A stretch of DNA of 64,000 nucleotides from UBA1952 sp965200035 (GTDB lineage Bacteria; Bacteroidota; Bacteroidia; Chitinophagales; Chitinophagaceae): the NCBI GenBank assembly GCA_965200035.1, contig OZ241334.1, positions 558,001 through 622,000 of the forward strand, written 5' to 3'. The notes under the pieces were generated by a model. The model was not told the DNA's origin, made no database searches, and saw nothing but the letters and a program-made list of their open reading frames with translations. Shown piece by piece: positions 45,952 through 54,554 of the stretch; position 1 is the first letter of the stretch, and each line of letters opens with the position of its first letter. Position numbers and translations under genes: made by a program.

Positions 45952-47452
45952 GCAATAAATAATCCAGTCCTACCAATTCACCTGCTGTGATAACGGCCGT
46001 TACACTTACTCCGAGTACGCCATGCAGATTTACATTTTGCCCGGTCAGGAATAAATTCGGAATTCTGGTGCGCGTATTGATTGTTGTCCTTGCGGCTGCC
46101 TGTACATCTTTCAGAATGCCGTATAATGCACCATCAGGTGTACCGGTATAATCCCGAAAGGTAAGTGGCGTGGCTACGCTCTGGGCTATTACATTTTCTC
46201 TGAGCTCCGGTATTCTTTTCGCTACCTGCTCTATCAGTGTTGCGGCATGTTGTTCTTTGAAAGCCTGATAGCCATTCCCCCGTTCACCAGGCGAGCCGGT
46301 GTAATTATGCGATTGCTCCCATTCCGCCATTTTATTGGCAGGCATATAGGAAAGTATGGCCAACCGGTCTGCGAAGCCCGTATTTAAAGGATCTTCACCG
46401 TAATAAAGTGCATAGTTTGCCGGCCATTCCTGAGCGTTTGCCGCATATAACGCATCCTGCTGTGCATGCCAATAGAGATTATGATTCTGATATTTGATCT
46501 TACCCGGTTTCAACACCAGATTTACCATAAAAGAAGATACCGTTTGCTCCAGACTTTTTATACGGCGATGAAAGGCAGGACGCAGCAGGCTATGATCCAG
46601 CAAATCTGAAAGCAATGCAGGATGCACCGCTGCAATAAAACGTTTTGCTTCATAACGGCGTCCCTGCTCTGTGCAGGCATACCGAAGTCTGCCATTTTCT
46701 TCGATGAGCTTTGTTACGCCATCATTGCGAATAATATCTCCCCCATGCTTCATCAATTCCCTGCCGAGAAATTTACTGATCTGTGAGCTGCCGGGAATCA
46801 CTTTGTGAGCGCTGTGCATATAGCTTTCCATCACCAGCGCGTGCAGATAGAAAGGCGTTTTGCCCCGCACTCCTGCATACAGCAGGTTATTCCCCATCAG
46901 CACATTTTGGAGTTTTCTATTGGAAGTAATACCGGCAAGCACTTCACTCAATTCTAAGCCCGCCACTGCTTCCTTTTCTGAAGGATCACCATTGCGGAGA
47001 TGATACATCGGGAAATGAGCAGTTACTTTTTTTACCGTAGAAACATAGGTTTCAAGAGCATCACGCTCGTCAGAGAAATAGGGAAGCAATCTTTCAACAA
47101 AATTGGCACCGCCTGTTGCATGCGGATAAGTAATTGTTTCATCACTAAAAGCAATGTGGTCAACTCCGTTTTGATCAAAAGCTTTCAGCTCCAGTTGATC
47201 CATAATACCAGCATACCGGAAGATGCGGTTGAGCGTATGCCCCTCGCCCAGCCCACCAATGTAATGCACACAGCTGTCGAATACTTTTTTGTGCAGCGCG
47301 AATGTCTGCAGGCATCCGCCTGTCTGCTTATTTTTTTCAAGCACCACTACTTTAAATCCTTCTTTGGCAAGCAGCACCGCACTAAGCAGCCCGCCAAGTC
47401 CGCTTCCTACAACAACTACATCATATTTTAAAGTATCTGCCAATGGGATCAA
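45932..47452 (-). CDS. CrtI/carotenoid isomerase-like FAD-dependent oxidoreductase
   Basis: The 506-residue flavoprotein has an N-terminal dinucleotide fold VVVVGSGLGGLLSAVLLAKEG followed by VVVLEKNKQTGGCLQTF. C-terminally lies the FAD-contact region RIPNLFLTGQNVNLHGVLGV. The layout matches the phytoene desaturase / carotene isomerase / retinol saturase group. No carotenoid genes are adjacent, so the substrate is open; a polyprenoid or other unsaturated lipid is possible. The glmM-like gene lies upstream on the same strand beyond a terminator, so this gene is probably transcribed separately. Confidence 0.82.
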   Translation of the reverse strand: MIPLADTLKYDVVVVGSGLGGLLSAVLLAKEGFKVVVLEKNKQTGGCLQTFALHKKVFDSCVHYIGGLGEGHTLNRIFRYAGIMDQLELKAFDQNGVDHIAFSDETITYPHATGGANFVERLLPYFSDERDALETYVSTVKKVTAHFPMYHLRNGDPSEKEAVAGLELSEVLAGITSNRKLQNVLMGNNLLYAGVRGKTPFYLHALVMESYMHSAHKVIPGSSQISKFLGRELMKHGGDIIRNDGVTKLIEENGRLRYACTEQGRRYEAKRFIAAVHPALLSDLLDHSLLRPAFHRRIKSLEQTVSSFMVNLVLKPGKIKYQNHNLYWHAQQDALYAANAQEWPANYALYYGEDPLNTGFADRLAILSYMPANKMAEWEQSHNYTGSPGERGNGYQAFKEQHAATLIEQVAKRIPELRENVIAQSVATPLTFRDYTGTPDGALYGILKDVQAAARTTINTRTRIPNLFLTGQNVNLHGVLGVSVTAVITAGELVGLDYLLQKINAG

Positions 47453-47470
47453 TAATCTGCTAAAATAAAA

Positions 47471-47497
47471 AAAGCGCAGCTGATTAAGTTGCGCTTT
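47471..47497 (-). terminator. Terminator after glmM
   Basis: AAAGCGCA (47471-47478) pairs with TGCGCTTT (47490-47497). On the minus strand the stem is followed by a run of seven T residues, so it terminates the leftward phosphoglucosamine mutase transcript. Confidence 0.8.
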
Positions 47498-47521
47498 ATC
47501 TGTTCTGTCAGCAATGCGTGG

Positions 47522-48913
47522 CTATACGCGCTCCATCATCAGCTCCTTAATGTCTTCCATAATGCGCTTGGCAATATTGGATGCCATTGTTTCGCTTACG
47601 CTTTCTGCGTAAATGCGGATGATCGGTTCCGTATTAGATGTGCGCAGGTGTACCCAGTCGCGGTCAAATTCTATCTTCAGCCCATCTTCTGTATTGATGG
47701 GCTGGCGGCTGTACTTCTGCTTGATGGCAGAGAGAATACGCTGTACATCCATTCCCTCGCTGAGGTCGATTTTATTCTTGGAAATAAAGTAATCAGGATA
47801 AGTATTGCGCAGCGCCTTGATGCTCTTGCCAAACCTGGCGAGATGGGTCAGGAAAAGGGCAATGCCGGCCAACGCATCGCGACCGTAATGCAATTCAGGA
47901 ATAATCACGCCGCCATTGCCTTCACCGCCGATTATTGCGTTCACTTCTTTCATCCGGTTCACCACATTCACTTCACCTACAGCACTTGGATAGTAGGTGC
48001 CGCCGTGCTTTTCCGTGACATCGCGCAGCGCGCGCGTTGAGGACATATTGGAAACGGTATTTCCCTTTTTATGGCCGAGTACATAATCCGCAATTGCCAC
48101 CAGTGTATATTCTTCGCCAAACAGACTGCCGTCTTCGCATACAAAGCAAAGCCGGTCCACATCGGGATCAACGGCAATACCCAGATGAGCGCTTTTTTTC
48201 TCTACAACAGCACACAGCTCGCGTAGATTTTCAGGGAGTGGCTCCGGATTATGCGCAAATTTTCCGTTCACTTCTTCATTGATCAAGATGATTTCCGCCA
48301 CCCCCAATGCTTCAAGCAACGCAGGCACAAACAGTGCGCCGGTAGAATTGACCGGATCTACAACGATTTTGAAATTCTTTGCGCGGATGGCAGCTACATC
48401 TACCAATGGATGCGTACGCAATGCATCAATGTGACGCTGCATATACGCATTGTTGTAGGTGAGTTTGCCCAGCTTGGTAACTTCTGCATAGTTGGCTTCG
48501 CCACGCTCCGCATGTTCCAATATCCAGGCGCCATCTTCCCCACTAATGAATTCACCGACTTCATTGAGCAGCTTCAGCGCATTCCATTCTTTCGGATTGT
48601 GGCTTGCAGTGAGGATAATGCCACCGGCAGCACCTTCCATTGGCACAGCCATTTCTACAGTTGGCGTAGTGCTTAATCCGAGATCAATCACGTCAAAACC
48701 CATGCTCTGTAAAGTGGACACAACGAGGTTCCGCACGATCTCGCCGGAGATGCGACCATCCCTGCCTACCACAATTTTATTTCCTTTCCCACGACCGGCA
48801 ACCCAGGCTCCGTATGAAGTAGTAAAACGAACTACATCTACAGGAGTAAGGCCTTTACCAGGTACGCCGCCAATGGTGCCCCGGATGCCGGAAATCGATT
48901 TTATCAGTGCCAT
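47522..48913 (-). CDS. glmM: Phosphoglucosamine mutase (alpha-D-phosphohexomutase)
   Basis: The 463-residue protein begins ALIKSISGIRGTIGGVPGKGLTP and carries the active-site serine loop ILTASHNPKEWNALK (about 96-110), the metal-binding DPDVDRLCFVCEDG (about 240-253), the sugar-binding GGEGNGGVI and the phosphate-binding RTSNTEPIIRIY near the C-terminus. It should convert GlcN-6-P to GlcN-1-P for UDP-GlcNAc synthesis. Phosphomannomutase/phosphoglucomutase activity cannot be excluded from sequence. GlmM fits the UDP-GlcNAc-using genes nearby (wecB, WecA-like). Confidence 0.88.
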   Translation of the reverse strand: MALIKSISGIRGTIGGVPGKGLTPVDVVRFTTSYGAWVAGRGKGNKIVVGRDGRISGEIVRNLVVSTLQSMGFDVIDLGLSTTPTVEMAVPMEGAAGGIILTASHNPKEWNALKLLNEVGEFISGEDGAWILEHAERGEANYAEVTKLGKLTYNNAYMQRHIDALRTHPLVDVAAIRAKNFKIVVDPVNSTGALFVPALLEALGVAEIILINEEVNGKFAHNPEPLPENLRELCAVVEKKSAHLGIAVDPDVDRLCFVCEDGSLFGEEYTLVAIADYVLGHKKGNTVSNMSSTRALRDVTEKHGGTYYPSAVGEVNVVNRMKEVNAIIGGEGNGGVIIPELHYGRDALAGIALFLTHLARFGKSIKALRNTYPDYFISKNKIDLSEGMDVQRILSAIKQKYSRQPINTEDGLKIEFDRDWVHLRTSNTEPIIRIYAESVSETMASNIAKRIMEDIKELMMERV

Positions 48914-49121
48914 TTAATTGGTAAAAATTAGAAAGGCGAAGATACTGTAAGGGTTCTAATGTTGATTATTTACTGATGAAAGTTTTATGATTTTTATACG
49001 CTTACAATGCTATTAACAGACATTTTCCACAATTTCTCTGACACTTTAATGAATATTGAGCTGAGATGTGGAACTCTTCCTGCGGCCAAAATATTATTGC
49101 TCTTACTACCATTATTAAGCA

Positions 49122-51911
49122 TCAGGATATAGGAAGGATAATGGTGAAGATGGCGCCTTTATTCACCTCACCCATTGCGTAGATCATACCATTATGATGC
49201 TCTGCTATTTTTTTACACACGGCCAGGCCGATGCCCGTGCCTTCGTATTCTGCTTTGCCATGCAATCGCTGAAAAATGGCGAATATCTTGCCTGCATAAT
49301 CATTGCTGAAGCCTATACCATTATCGCTGAACCTGAGTTTCAAATAGCTGCGGCCAGCCGTGAGCGCGAGTAATTCCGGCTCTTGTCCACTCATGTACGC
49401 TACTTCGATCTTTAGTACCGGGCGCACTTCTTTATGCATAAATTTCAGCGAATTGCTGATCAGGTTCTGAAAGAGCTGCCGGAGCTGTGAAGCAATTACT
49501 TTCAGATGCGGCAATGGTTGCATCTGCTCAATAACAGCTCCTGTCTGCTCAATTTTATATTCCATTGTTACCAGCACTTCTTCCAATAATAACTGCAGAT
49601 TTTCTTCCTTAAAAGAACGGTTGCCTGATATGACCGATACAGACAGCAAATCATTAATCATGGCCTGCATCCGAATGGATGAATCCACAATTTTACGCAG
49701 GTACAGCTTGCCGCTATCGCTCAGGTTCTCTTCCTGAAGCGTCTGCAGCATATTCCCGAAAGTGGATATTTTGCGCAACGGCTCCTGAAGGTCGTGACTG
49801 GCGATATAGGCAAATTCTTCGAGGCTTGAGTTGGACTGTTGCAGCAATACATTTTTCTGATTCAGCGCCTGCTCGGCCATTTTCTCTCCCGTAATATCGA
49901 TAGAGATATTCAGCACCTGCAATACTTTGCCGTGTTCGTCGCGCTGGAAGATGGTGCCGTACGTTTGCAGCCAGCGGTAAGTACCATCTTCATGCCGAAG
50001 CCTGTATTTGAATTCTTCAATACCTTCCCAGTGTTCATTGTTTGCGCGGTTCAGCGCTTCTGTCTGCTTTTTTTGTATTTGCACCAGATCATCAGGATGT
50101 ATTTTATCCAGCAGAAAAGCCAGTCCCTGCGCAAGCAGTGTTTCCCGTTTATAGCCAAACATTTTTTCGAAAGCCATACTGATAAACACATAAGTTCCCG
50201 TATGCACATCATATACGGCAATCAGCGACGGGGCTATATCAGTGATCTTCTGCGTGAATCGCTGATGATCGCGAAGCCTCATCTCTACCAATACCTGCTC
50301 TGTAATATCCTGCACCGTACCGATCAACTGGATCAATGCACCATTCTTATCTCTGACCCCCTCGCCTTTTGAGCGGAAATGGCGGATCGTATCATTGTGC
50401 ATTCTTACGCGGTACTGGCAATCATACGGCAGCCCGTTTTCGCTGCAGCGCCTTATATGCTCTTCGAGCAACAGCTTATCTGCCGGCAATACACGTTCTG
50501 CTGCTTTTCTACGCGCACCTTTTTCGTTGACATTGACTTCAAAAATATGATATAGCTCTTCGCTCCAAATCGTCTTCCGTGTATGAAGATCAGTGACCCA
50601 ATTACCGATGCGGCCGATTGCCTGGGCCTGCTTGTACAACAGTTCATTTTGCCTTAACTGCTGGATCATATCCTGCTCCTGAGTGATATCCCGTATCGTG
50701 CCGATCATGCCATAACGCTGTCCGTTGGCATCATATACGGCCTCACCGATGCAATGCAATAGCTTGCGGTTTCCTGTTGGCAGCGTAATCCAGTATTGCA
50801 GCTCGTAACGAATGCCTTCTTTTTTACACCGCTGTGCGAAGTAATCAATATTCTTCCGGTCTTCAGGATCGGCATAGCTGCGTGGCGCAGCCATATCCAC
50901 AATTCCGGTATGCGGGTCAAGCTCATAAATGCGGAACAGGCCTTCCGAAAAAGTCATGCGTTCCGTATTCAGATCGAGGCTCCAGCTGCCGATATTGGCC
51001 ATTGCCTCCGTGTGCCGGTAAAGCCGCTCATTCTCACGCAGCATACGGATCATCCCCTGCTCGATCGTTACATCCTGAATGGTACCTACCAGTTGCCGAC
51101 CGTTCTCTGTGTTTTTTGCATTCCTCGCTTTCAATTCTACAATCCGCTCTTTACCATTTTTTAGTCTGAGTGTAGCGATATAAAACAATGGACGCCCGTT
51201 ATGCCTGAGCCGGAAATATTTCTGCCAAAGCTCTTCCCAGTCTTCAGGAAGCAACAATGATTCTACATCATCAATTGTGATGTGCCCGTTCAGGTCATCG
51301 AAGCCACAAATGTGGCTCACTTCTTCAGAATAGTGAACTTTCCCTGCTTCAACATCCAGCGACCAGTTGCCGATATGCGCCATGCTTTGCGCTTCTTTGT
51401 ACAACGTTTCGCGCATATCGAGCAGTCCCCCCATGTTACGGAGATATGCATCGTTGATAGTCTTCTCAAAGAAAAGGCAGTAGTAATCGATCTCTTCGAC
51501 CAGGGCGAGCGCTGCCGTAATGTCCTGTGTATATTTTACAATGAACTGCTTGCAGGCCATTTTAAAGATATGCCCTATCAGGAAAAGCCGTTCTGTATGG
51601 GCCTTCAACTGATCCGCAGCAGTCGTATCAAATGGCATGATCTGATTCGTGATACTTCTTACCTGCTCATCCCATTGCCCTTTTGAGAACAGAACCAAGT
51701 ACTCCCGGGAAGATTGCAAAAAACGTTCTTCTGTGCTTAGCGCTTTTTGTGCTGACGGAAAATAACTGTCGGTATCTATACCATGCTGCTTGAGCAGGTG
51801 CATGTATGCAATTGTGTACTCCTGCAGATAATTGTTTAGAAGAAAAGATGCAAACGCTTCAACCCGTGGCAGAGCTGCTTGCTGAGCAATATGGGATGGG
51901 GATAATTCCAC
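49122..51911 (-). CDS. Multi-PAS sensor histidine kinase
   Basis: The 929-residue protein is soluble, with no membrane helix. A helical N-terminal domain of about 185 residues, whose family I do not recognise (TEERFLQSSREYLVLFSKGQWD), is followed by four PAS/PAC repeats (about 185-300, 300-420, 425-545 and 555-675; recurring MAHIGNWSLDV, MANIGSWSLDL and IGRIGNWVTDL starts and IGTIRDITQEQ-type ends). The kinase core has ASHDLQEPLRKI (phospho-His), ISNSLKFMHK (N box), FSDNGIGFS and GTGIGLAVCKKI. No response regulator gene adjoins it, so its partner is elsewhere. The repeated PAS units point to several small-molecule or redox inputs. Confidence 0.88.
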   Translation of the reverse strand: MELSPSHIAQQAALPRVEAFASFLLNNYLQEYTIAYMHLLKQHGIDTDSYFPSAQKALSTEERFLQSSREYLVLFSKGQWDEQVRSITNQIMPFDTTAADQLKAHTERLFLIGHIFKMACKQFIVKYTQDITAALALVEEIDYYCLFFEKTINDAYLRNMGGLLDMRETLYKEAQSMAHIGNWSLDVEAGKVHYSEEVSHICGFDDLNGHITIDDVESLLLPEDWEELWQKYFRLRHNGRPLFYIATLRLKNGKERIVELKARNAKNTENGRQLVGTIQDVTIEQGMIRMLRENERLYRHTEAMANIGSWSLDLNTERMTFSEGLFRIYELDPHTGIVDMAAPRSYADPEDRKNIDYFAQRCKKEGIRYELQYWITLPTGNRKLLHCIGEAVYDANGQRYGMIGTIRDITQEQDMIQQLRQNELLYKQAQAIGRIGNWVTDLHTRKTIWSEELYHIFEVNVNEKGARRKAAERVLPADKLLLEEHIRRCSENGLPYDCQYRVRMHNDTIRHFRSKGEGVRDKNGALIQLIGTVQDITEQVLVEMRLRDHQRFTQKITDIAPSLIAVYDVHTGTYVFISMAFEKMFGYKRETLLAQGLAFLLDKIHPDDLVQIQKKQTEALNRANNEHWEGIEEFKYRLRHEDGTYRWLQTYGTIFQRDEHGKVLQVLNISIDITGEKMAEQALNQKNVLLQQSNSSLEEFAYIASHDLQEPLRKISTFGNMLQTLQEENLSDSGKLYLRKIVDSSIRMQAMINDLLSVSVISGNRSFKEENLQLLLEEVLVTMEYKIEQTGAVIEQMQPLPHLKVIASQLRQLFQNLISNSLKFMHKEVRPVLKIEVAYMSGQEPELLALTAGRSYLKLRFSDNGIGFSNDYAGKIFAIFQRLHGKAEYEGTGIGLAVCKKIAEHHNGMIYAMGEVNKGAIFTIILPIS

Positions 51912-51972
51912 TTTAATGAGAGTCCGTTAGCAGGCGTATTCCTTAAAGTTAGGAATTGAGCGCAATCGGCAC

Positions 51973-51997
51973 AAAAAAAGACCGGTTAAGTAACCGG
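51973..51997 (-). terminator. Terminator after recA
   Basis: CCGGTT (51982-51987) and AACCGG (51992-51997) with an AAGT loop, flanked by further pairing AA/TT. On the minus strand the stem runs into TCTTTTTTT. It lies 30 bp beyond the recA stop. Confidence 0.8.
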
Positions 51998-52030
51998 CCT
52001 TTATCATTCAACATTTATTATCGAAGGAAA

Positions 52031-53056
52031 TTATGCTTCTTCAGGCTGTACCTGCAGTTGCTCGCGGATACGTGCTTCGATCTCATCACTAACCTCCGGA
52101 TTATCACCCAGGAATGTTTTAACCGCATCCCGGCCCTGTCCGATCTTGTTATCGCCATAGCTGAACCATGAACCGCTCTTATTGATGATAGCCAGTTCAA
52201 CGCCCATATCTATGATCTCACCCATTTTAGAAATGCCTTCGCCAAATACGATATCAAATTCTACCTGACGGAAAGGTGGTGCTACTTTATTCTTTACCAC
52301 TTTCACGCGGGTACGGTTACCGGTAGCGGTATCACCATCCTTGATCTGGCTGATACGACGGATATCCAGACGTACAGATGCGTAGAATTTCAGGGCATTA
52401 CCACCGGTTGTTGTTTCCGGATTACCAAACATCACCCCGATCTTCTCACGAAGCTGGTTGATGAAGATACATACGGTGCCGGTACGGTTAATGGTAGCGG
52501 TAAGCTTACGCAATGCCTGGCTCATCAGACGGGCGTGAAGACCCATTTTGCTGTCACCCATTTCTCCTTCAAGCTCGCTCTTAGGTACAAGTGCTGCTAC
52601 TGAGTCGATCACCACTACATCTACTGCACCTGAGGAAATCAGGCGGTCAGCGATTTCAAGCGCCTGCTCACCATAGTCTGGCTGGGAGATGAGCAGATTA
52701 TCTACGTCTACGCCTAACTTACGCGCATAAGAAGCATCGAATGCGTGCTCAGCATCAATGATAGCGCAGATACCACCTTTTTTCTGAGCTTCTGCGATTG
52801 TGTGGATAGCAATGGTTGTTTTACCGGAAGATTCCGGGCCATATATTTCAATCACGCGACCGCGGGGAAAGCCGCCAATACCCAGCGCTACATCCAGCCC
52901 GAGCGAGCCGGTAGAGATAGCGTCAATATTGTTCGTCTGTTTATCTCCCAACATCATTACGGAGCCTTTGCCATAATCTTTGTCGATCTTATCGATCGCC
53001 ATTTTGAGTGCCTTTAATTTGTCTTCTGCTGCTGAAGCTGCTGTTGATGCTGCCAT
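52031..53056 (-). CDS. recA: Recombinase A
   Basis: The 341-residue protein is a standard RecA. It has Walker A GPESSGKTTIAIH (about 72-84), DAEHAFDASYARKLGVD, Walker B VVVIDSVAALVP, the L1/L2 loops including LMSQALRKLTATINRTG and FINQLREKIGVMFGNPETTTGG, and an acidic-ended C-terminus. No intein interrupts it. It drives homologous recombination and SOS induction. A TAnnTTTG-type box (TATATTTG, minus strand, 53100-53093) lies 37 bp upstream of the ATG. No LexA-like site was recognised. The gap 53057-53402 is AT-rich and holds no gene. Confidence 0.98.
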   Translation of the reverse strand: MAASTAASAAEDKLKALKMAIDKIDKDYGKGSVMMLGDKQTNNIDAISTGSLGLDVALGIGGFPRGRVIEIYGPESSGKTTIAIHTIAEAQKKGGICAIIDAEHAFDASYARKLGVDVDNLLISQPDYGEQALEIADRLISSGAVDVVVIDSVAALVPKSELEGEMGDSKMGLHARLMSQALRKLTATINRTGTVCIFINQLREKIGVMFGNPETTTGGNALKFYASVRLDIRRISQIKDGDTATGNRTRVKVVKNKVAPPFRQVEFDIVFGEGISKMGEIIDMGVELAIINKSGSWFSYGDNKIGQGRDAVKTFLGDNPEVSDEIEARIREQLQVQPEEA

Positions 53057-53402
53057 TCTTTATAAGGATTGTTTGTTTAAAATTTCGTTGATCAAATATA
53101 CCAAAAACATCTGGTTCATAGCGATTTAGAGCATCTTTTCTCAAAATTTTTTCACCACACAATTCATTGACTAATAATGACTTTAAATGATTAACCAGTG
53201 ATTAAATCTTCAGGCTTATTCTATGATAAAGATAAGACGAATTTTTAGTTTGTTGCTAAAAAGATCTAAAAAAAGTTACTAATTCTAACAAAAATTATCC
53301 ACAATTGAATTCTAATTTTTGCCTTCTATAAATGCATTTTTATGCCAATGACTTAATTTTTATATTGACGATTGAAAGCATTTCGCATATAAGCACAATA
53401 AA

Positions 53403-53428
53403 AAAGCTGTCGGTTGCCCGGCAGCTTT
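53403..53428 (-). terminator. Terminator after rpsG
   Basis: AAAGCTGTCGG and CCGGCAGCTTT pair over 11 positions with one G-U pair around a 4-nt loop. On the minus strand the stem is followed by TTTTTT-like sequence. It ends the rpsL-rpsG transcript before any fusA gene appears. Confidence 0.8.
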
Positions 53429-53455
53429 AAAATATTTGTAATAAAAGTTTTGTAC

Positions 53456-53923
53456 TTATACGCGGAAGTGAGAAAATGCCTTGTTGGCTTCAGCCATACG
53501 ATGTGTATCTTCTTTCTTCTTTACAGCACCACCTTCACCCTTAGAAGCAGCTACGATCTCATTAGCGAGCTTGTCAGCGATGGTCTTGCCATTGCGCTTG
53601 CGTGCTTCGCGGATCAGCCACTTCATGCTGAGGGAAATCTTACGGTCAGGACGAACTTCGGTAGGAATCTGAAAGGTAGCGCCACCGATACGGCGGCTAC
53701 GCACTTCCACACCTGGAGTTACATTGACAAGCGCGCGCTTCCACACTTCATAACCTTCTTCGCTGGTCATTTCTGACACCTTATCGAGCGCATTGTAGAA
53801 TGCTGTAAGAACTACTGTTTTATTACCACCAATCATCAGGCAGTTCACAAAGCGGGTTACCGCTTTATCCTTGAACTTCGGATCGGGAGCGATCGGAAGC
53901 TTTTTAGCTTGTGCTTTTCTCAT
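53456..53923 (-). CDS. rpsG: 30S ribosomal protein S7
   Basis: The 155-residue protein begins MRKAQAKKLPIAPDPKFKDKAV and contains the S7 signature VTRFVNCLMIGGNKTVVLTAFYNALD and the C-terminal RRIGGATFQIPTEVRPDRK. The length is normal. It binds the 3' major domain of 16S rRNA and nucleates head assembly. It follows rpsL by 116 bp, a gap that carries an inverted repeat. The next gene downstream is recA rather than fusA. Confidence 0.97.
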   Translation of the reverse strand: MRKAQAKKLPIAPDPKFKDKAVTRFVNCLMIGGNKTVVLTAFYNALDKVSEMTSEEGYEVWKRALVNVTPGVEVRSRRIGGATFQIPTEVRPDRKISLSMKWLIREARKRNGKTIADKLANEIVAASKGEGGAVKKKEDTHRMAEANKAFSHFRV

Positions 53924-53993
53924 TGTAAATAGTGAAGACCGGGCGAACCGGAATTTTTGAATTCTTGATTATTTATGAATGATCTGTGAGATG

Positions 53994-54035
53994 CTTTTCA
54001 GGCACTCACAGAATCTCAGGCTATTGCCTGAAAAG
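53994..54035 (-). promoter_or_regulatory. Inverted repeat in the rpsL-rpsG intercistronic region
   Basis: CTTTTCAGGC (53994-54003) is exactly complementary to GCCTGAAAAG (54026-54035), with a 22-nt loop, in the 116-bp space between rpsL and rpsG. In E. coli the corresponding region is where S7 binds to repress its own synthesis. A similar feedback role is plausible here but unproven. Confidence 0.4.
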
Positions 54036-54039
54036 GAAA

Positions 54040-54420
54040 TTACTTCTTGGCTTTTTCCTTCTTGGTACCGTACTTGGAACGGCTCTGCTTACGGTCCTTA
54101 ACACCGGCAGTATCCAATGCACCACGTACAATGTGGTAACGCACACCCGGAAGATCCTTTACACGACCGCCGCGGATCAGCACGATTGAGTGCTCCTGCA
54201 GGTTATGGCCTTCACCCGGAATATAGGCGATCACCTCGATCTTGTTGGTCAGGCGAACCTTGGCCACTTTACGAAGCGCGGAATTTGGTTTCTTTGGTGT
54301 GGTAGTATAAACACGGGTACAAACGCCACGGCGTTGCGGACAAGCGTCCAGCGCACGCGATTTGGACTTGGCAGTGATCTGCGTACGACCTTTACGAACT
54401 AATTGCTGTATAGTAGGCAT
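54040..54420 (-). CDS. rpsL: 30S ribosomal protein S12
   Basis: The 126-residue protein starts MPTIQQLVRKGR and holds the conserved TPKKPNSALRKVAKVRL (Lys equivalent to K43 of E. coli), the IPGEGHNLQEHSIVLIRGGRVKDLPGVRYH segment (K88 equivalent present) and a basic Lys-rich tail. The streptomycin-contact lysines look wild type. It is the first gene of a two-gene rpsL-rpsG unit. A -7-like box (TACTTTTG on the minus strand, 54462-54455) lies 35 bp upstream of the ATG. Confidence 0.98.
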   Translation of the reverse strand: MPTIQQLVRKGRTQITAKSKSRALDACPQRRGVCTRVYTTTPKKPNSALRKVAKVRLTNKIEVIAYIPGEGHNLQEHSIVLIRGGRVKDLPGVRYHIVRGALDTAGVKDRKQSRSKYGTKKEKAKK

Positions 54421-54554
54421 TGCAAACTTTTCGGTACAAAAATTTTATGGAGTGCAAAAGTACATTAATTTTCCAAATGGAGTCGCGAAAAATTAAAAAA
54501 GTTTTTTGAATTTCGTGGTGTCAGTGGCGGTTCAGGTCGCTGCGCGTCCCGACC

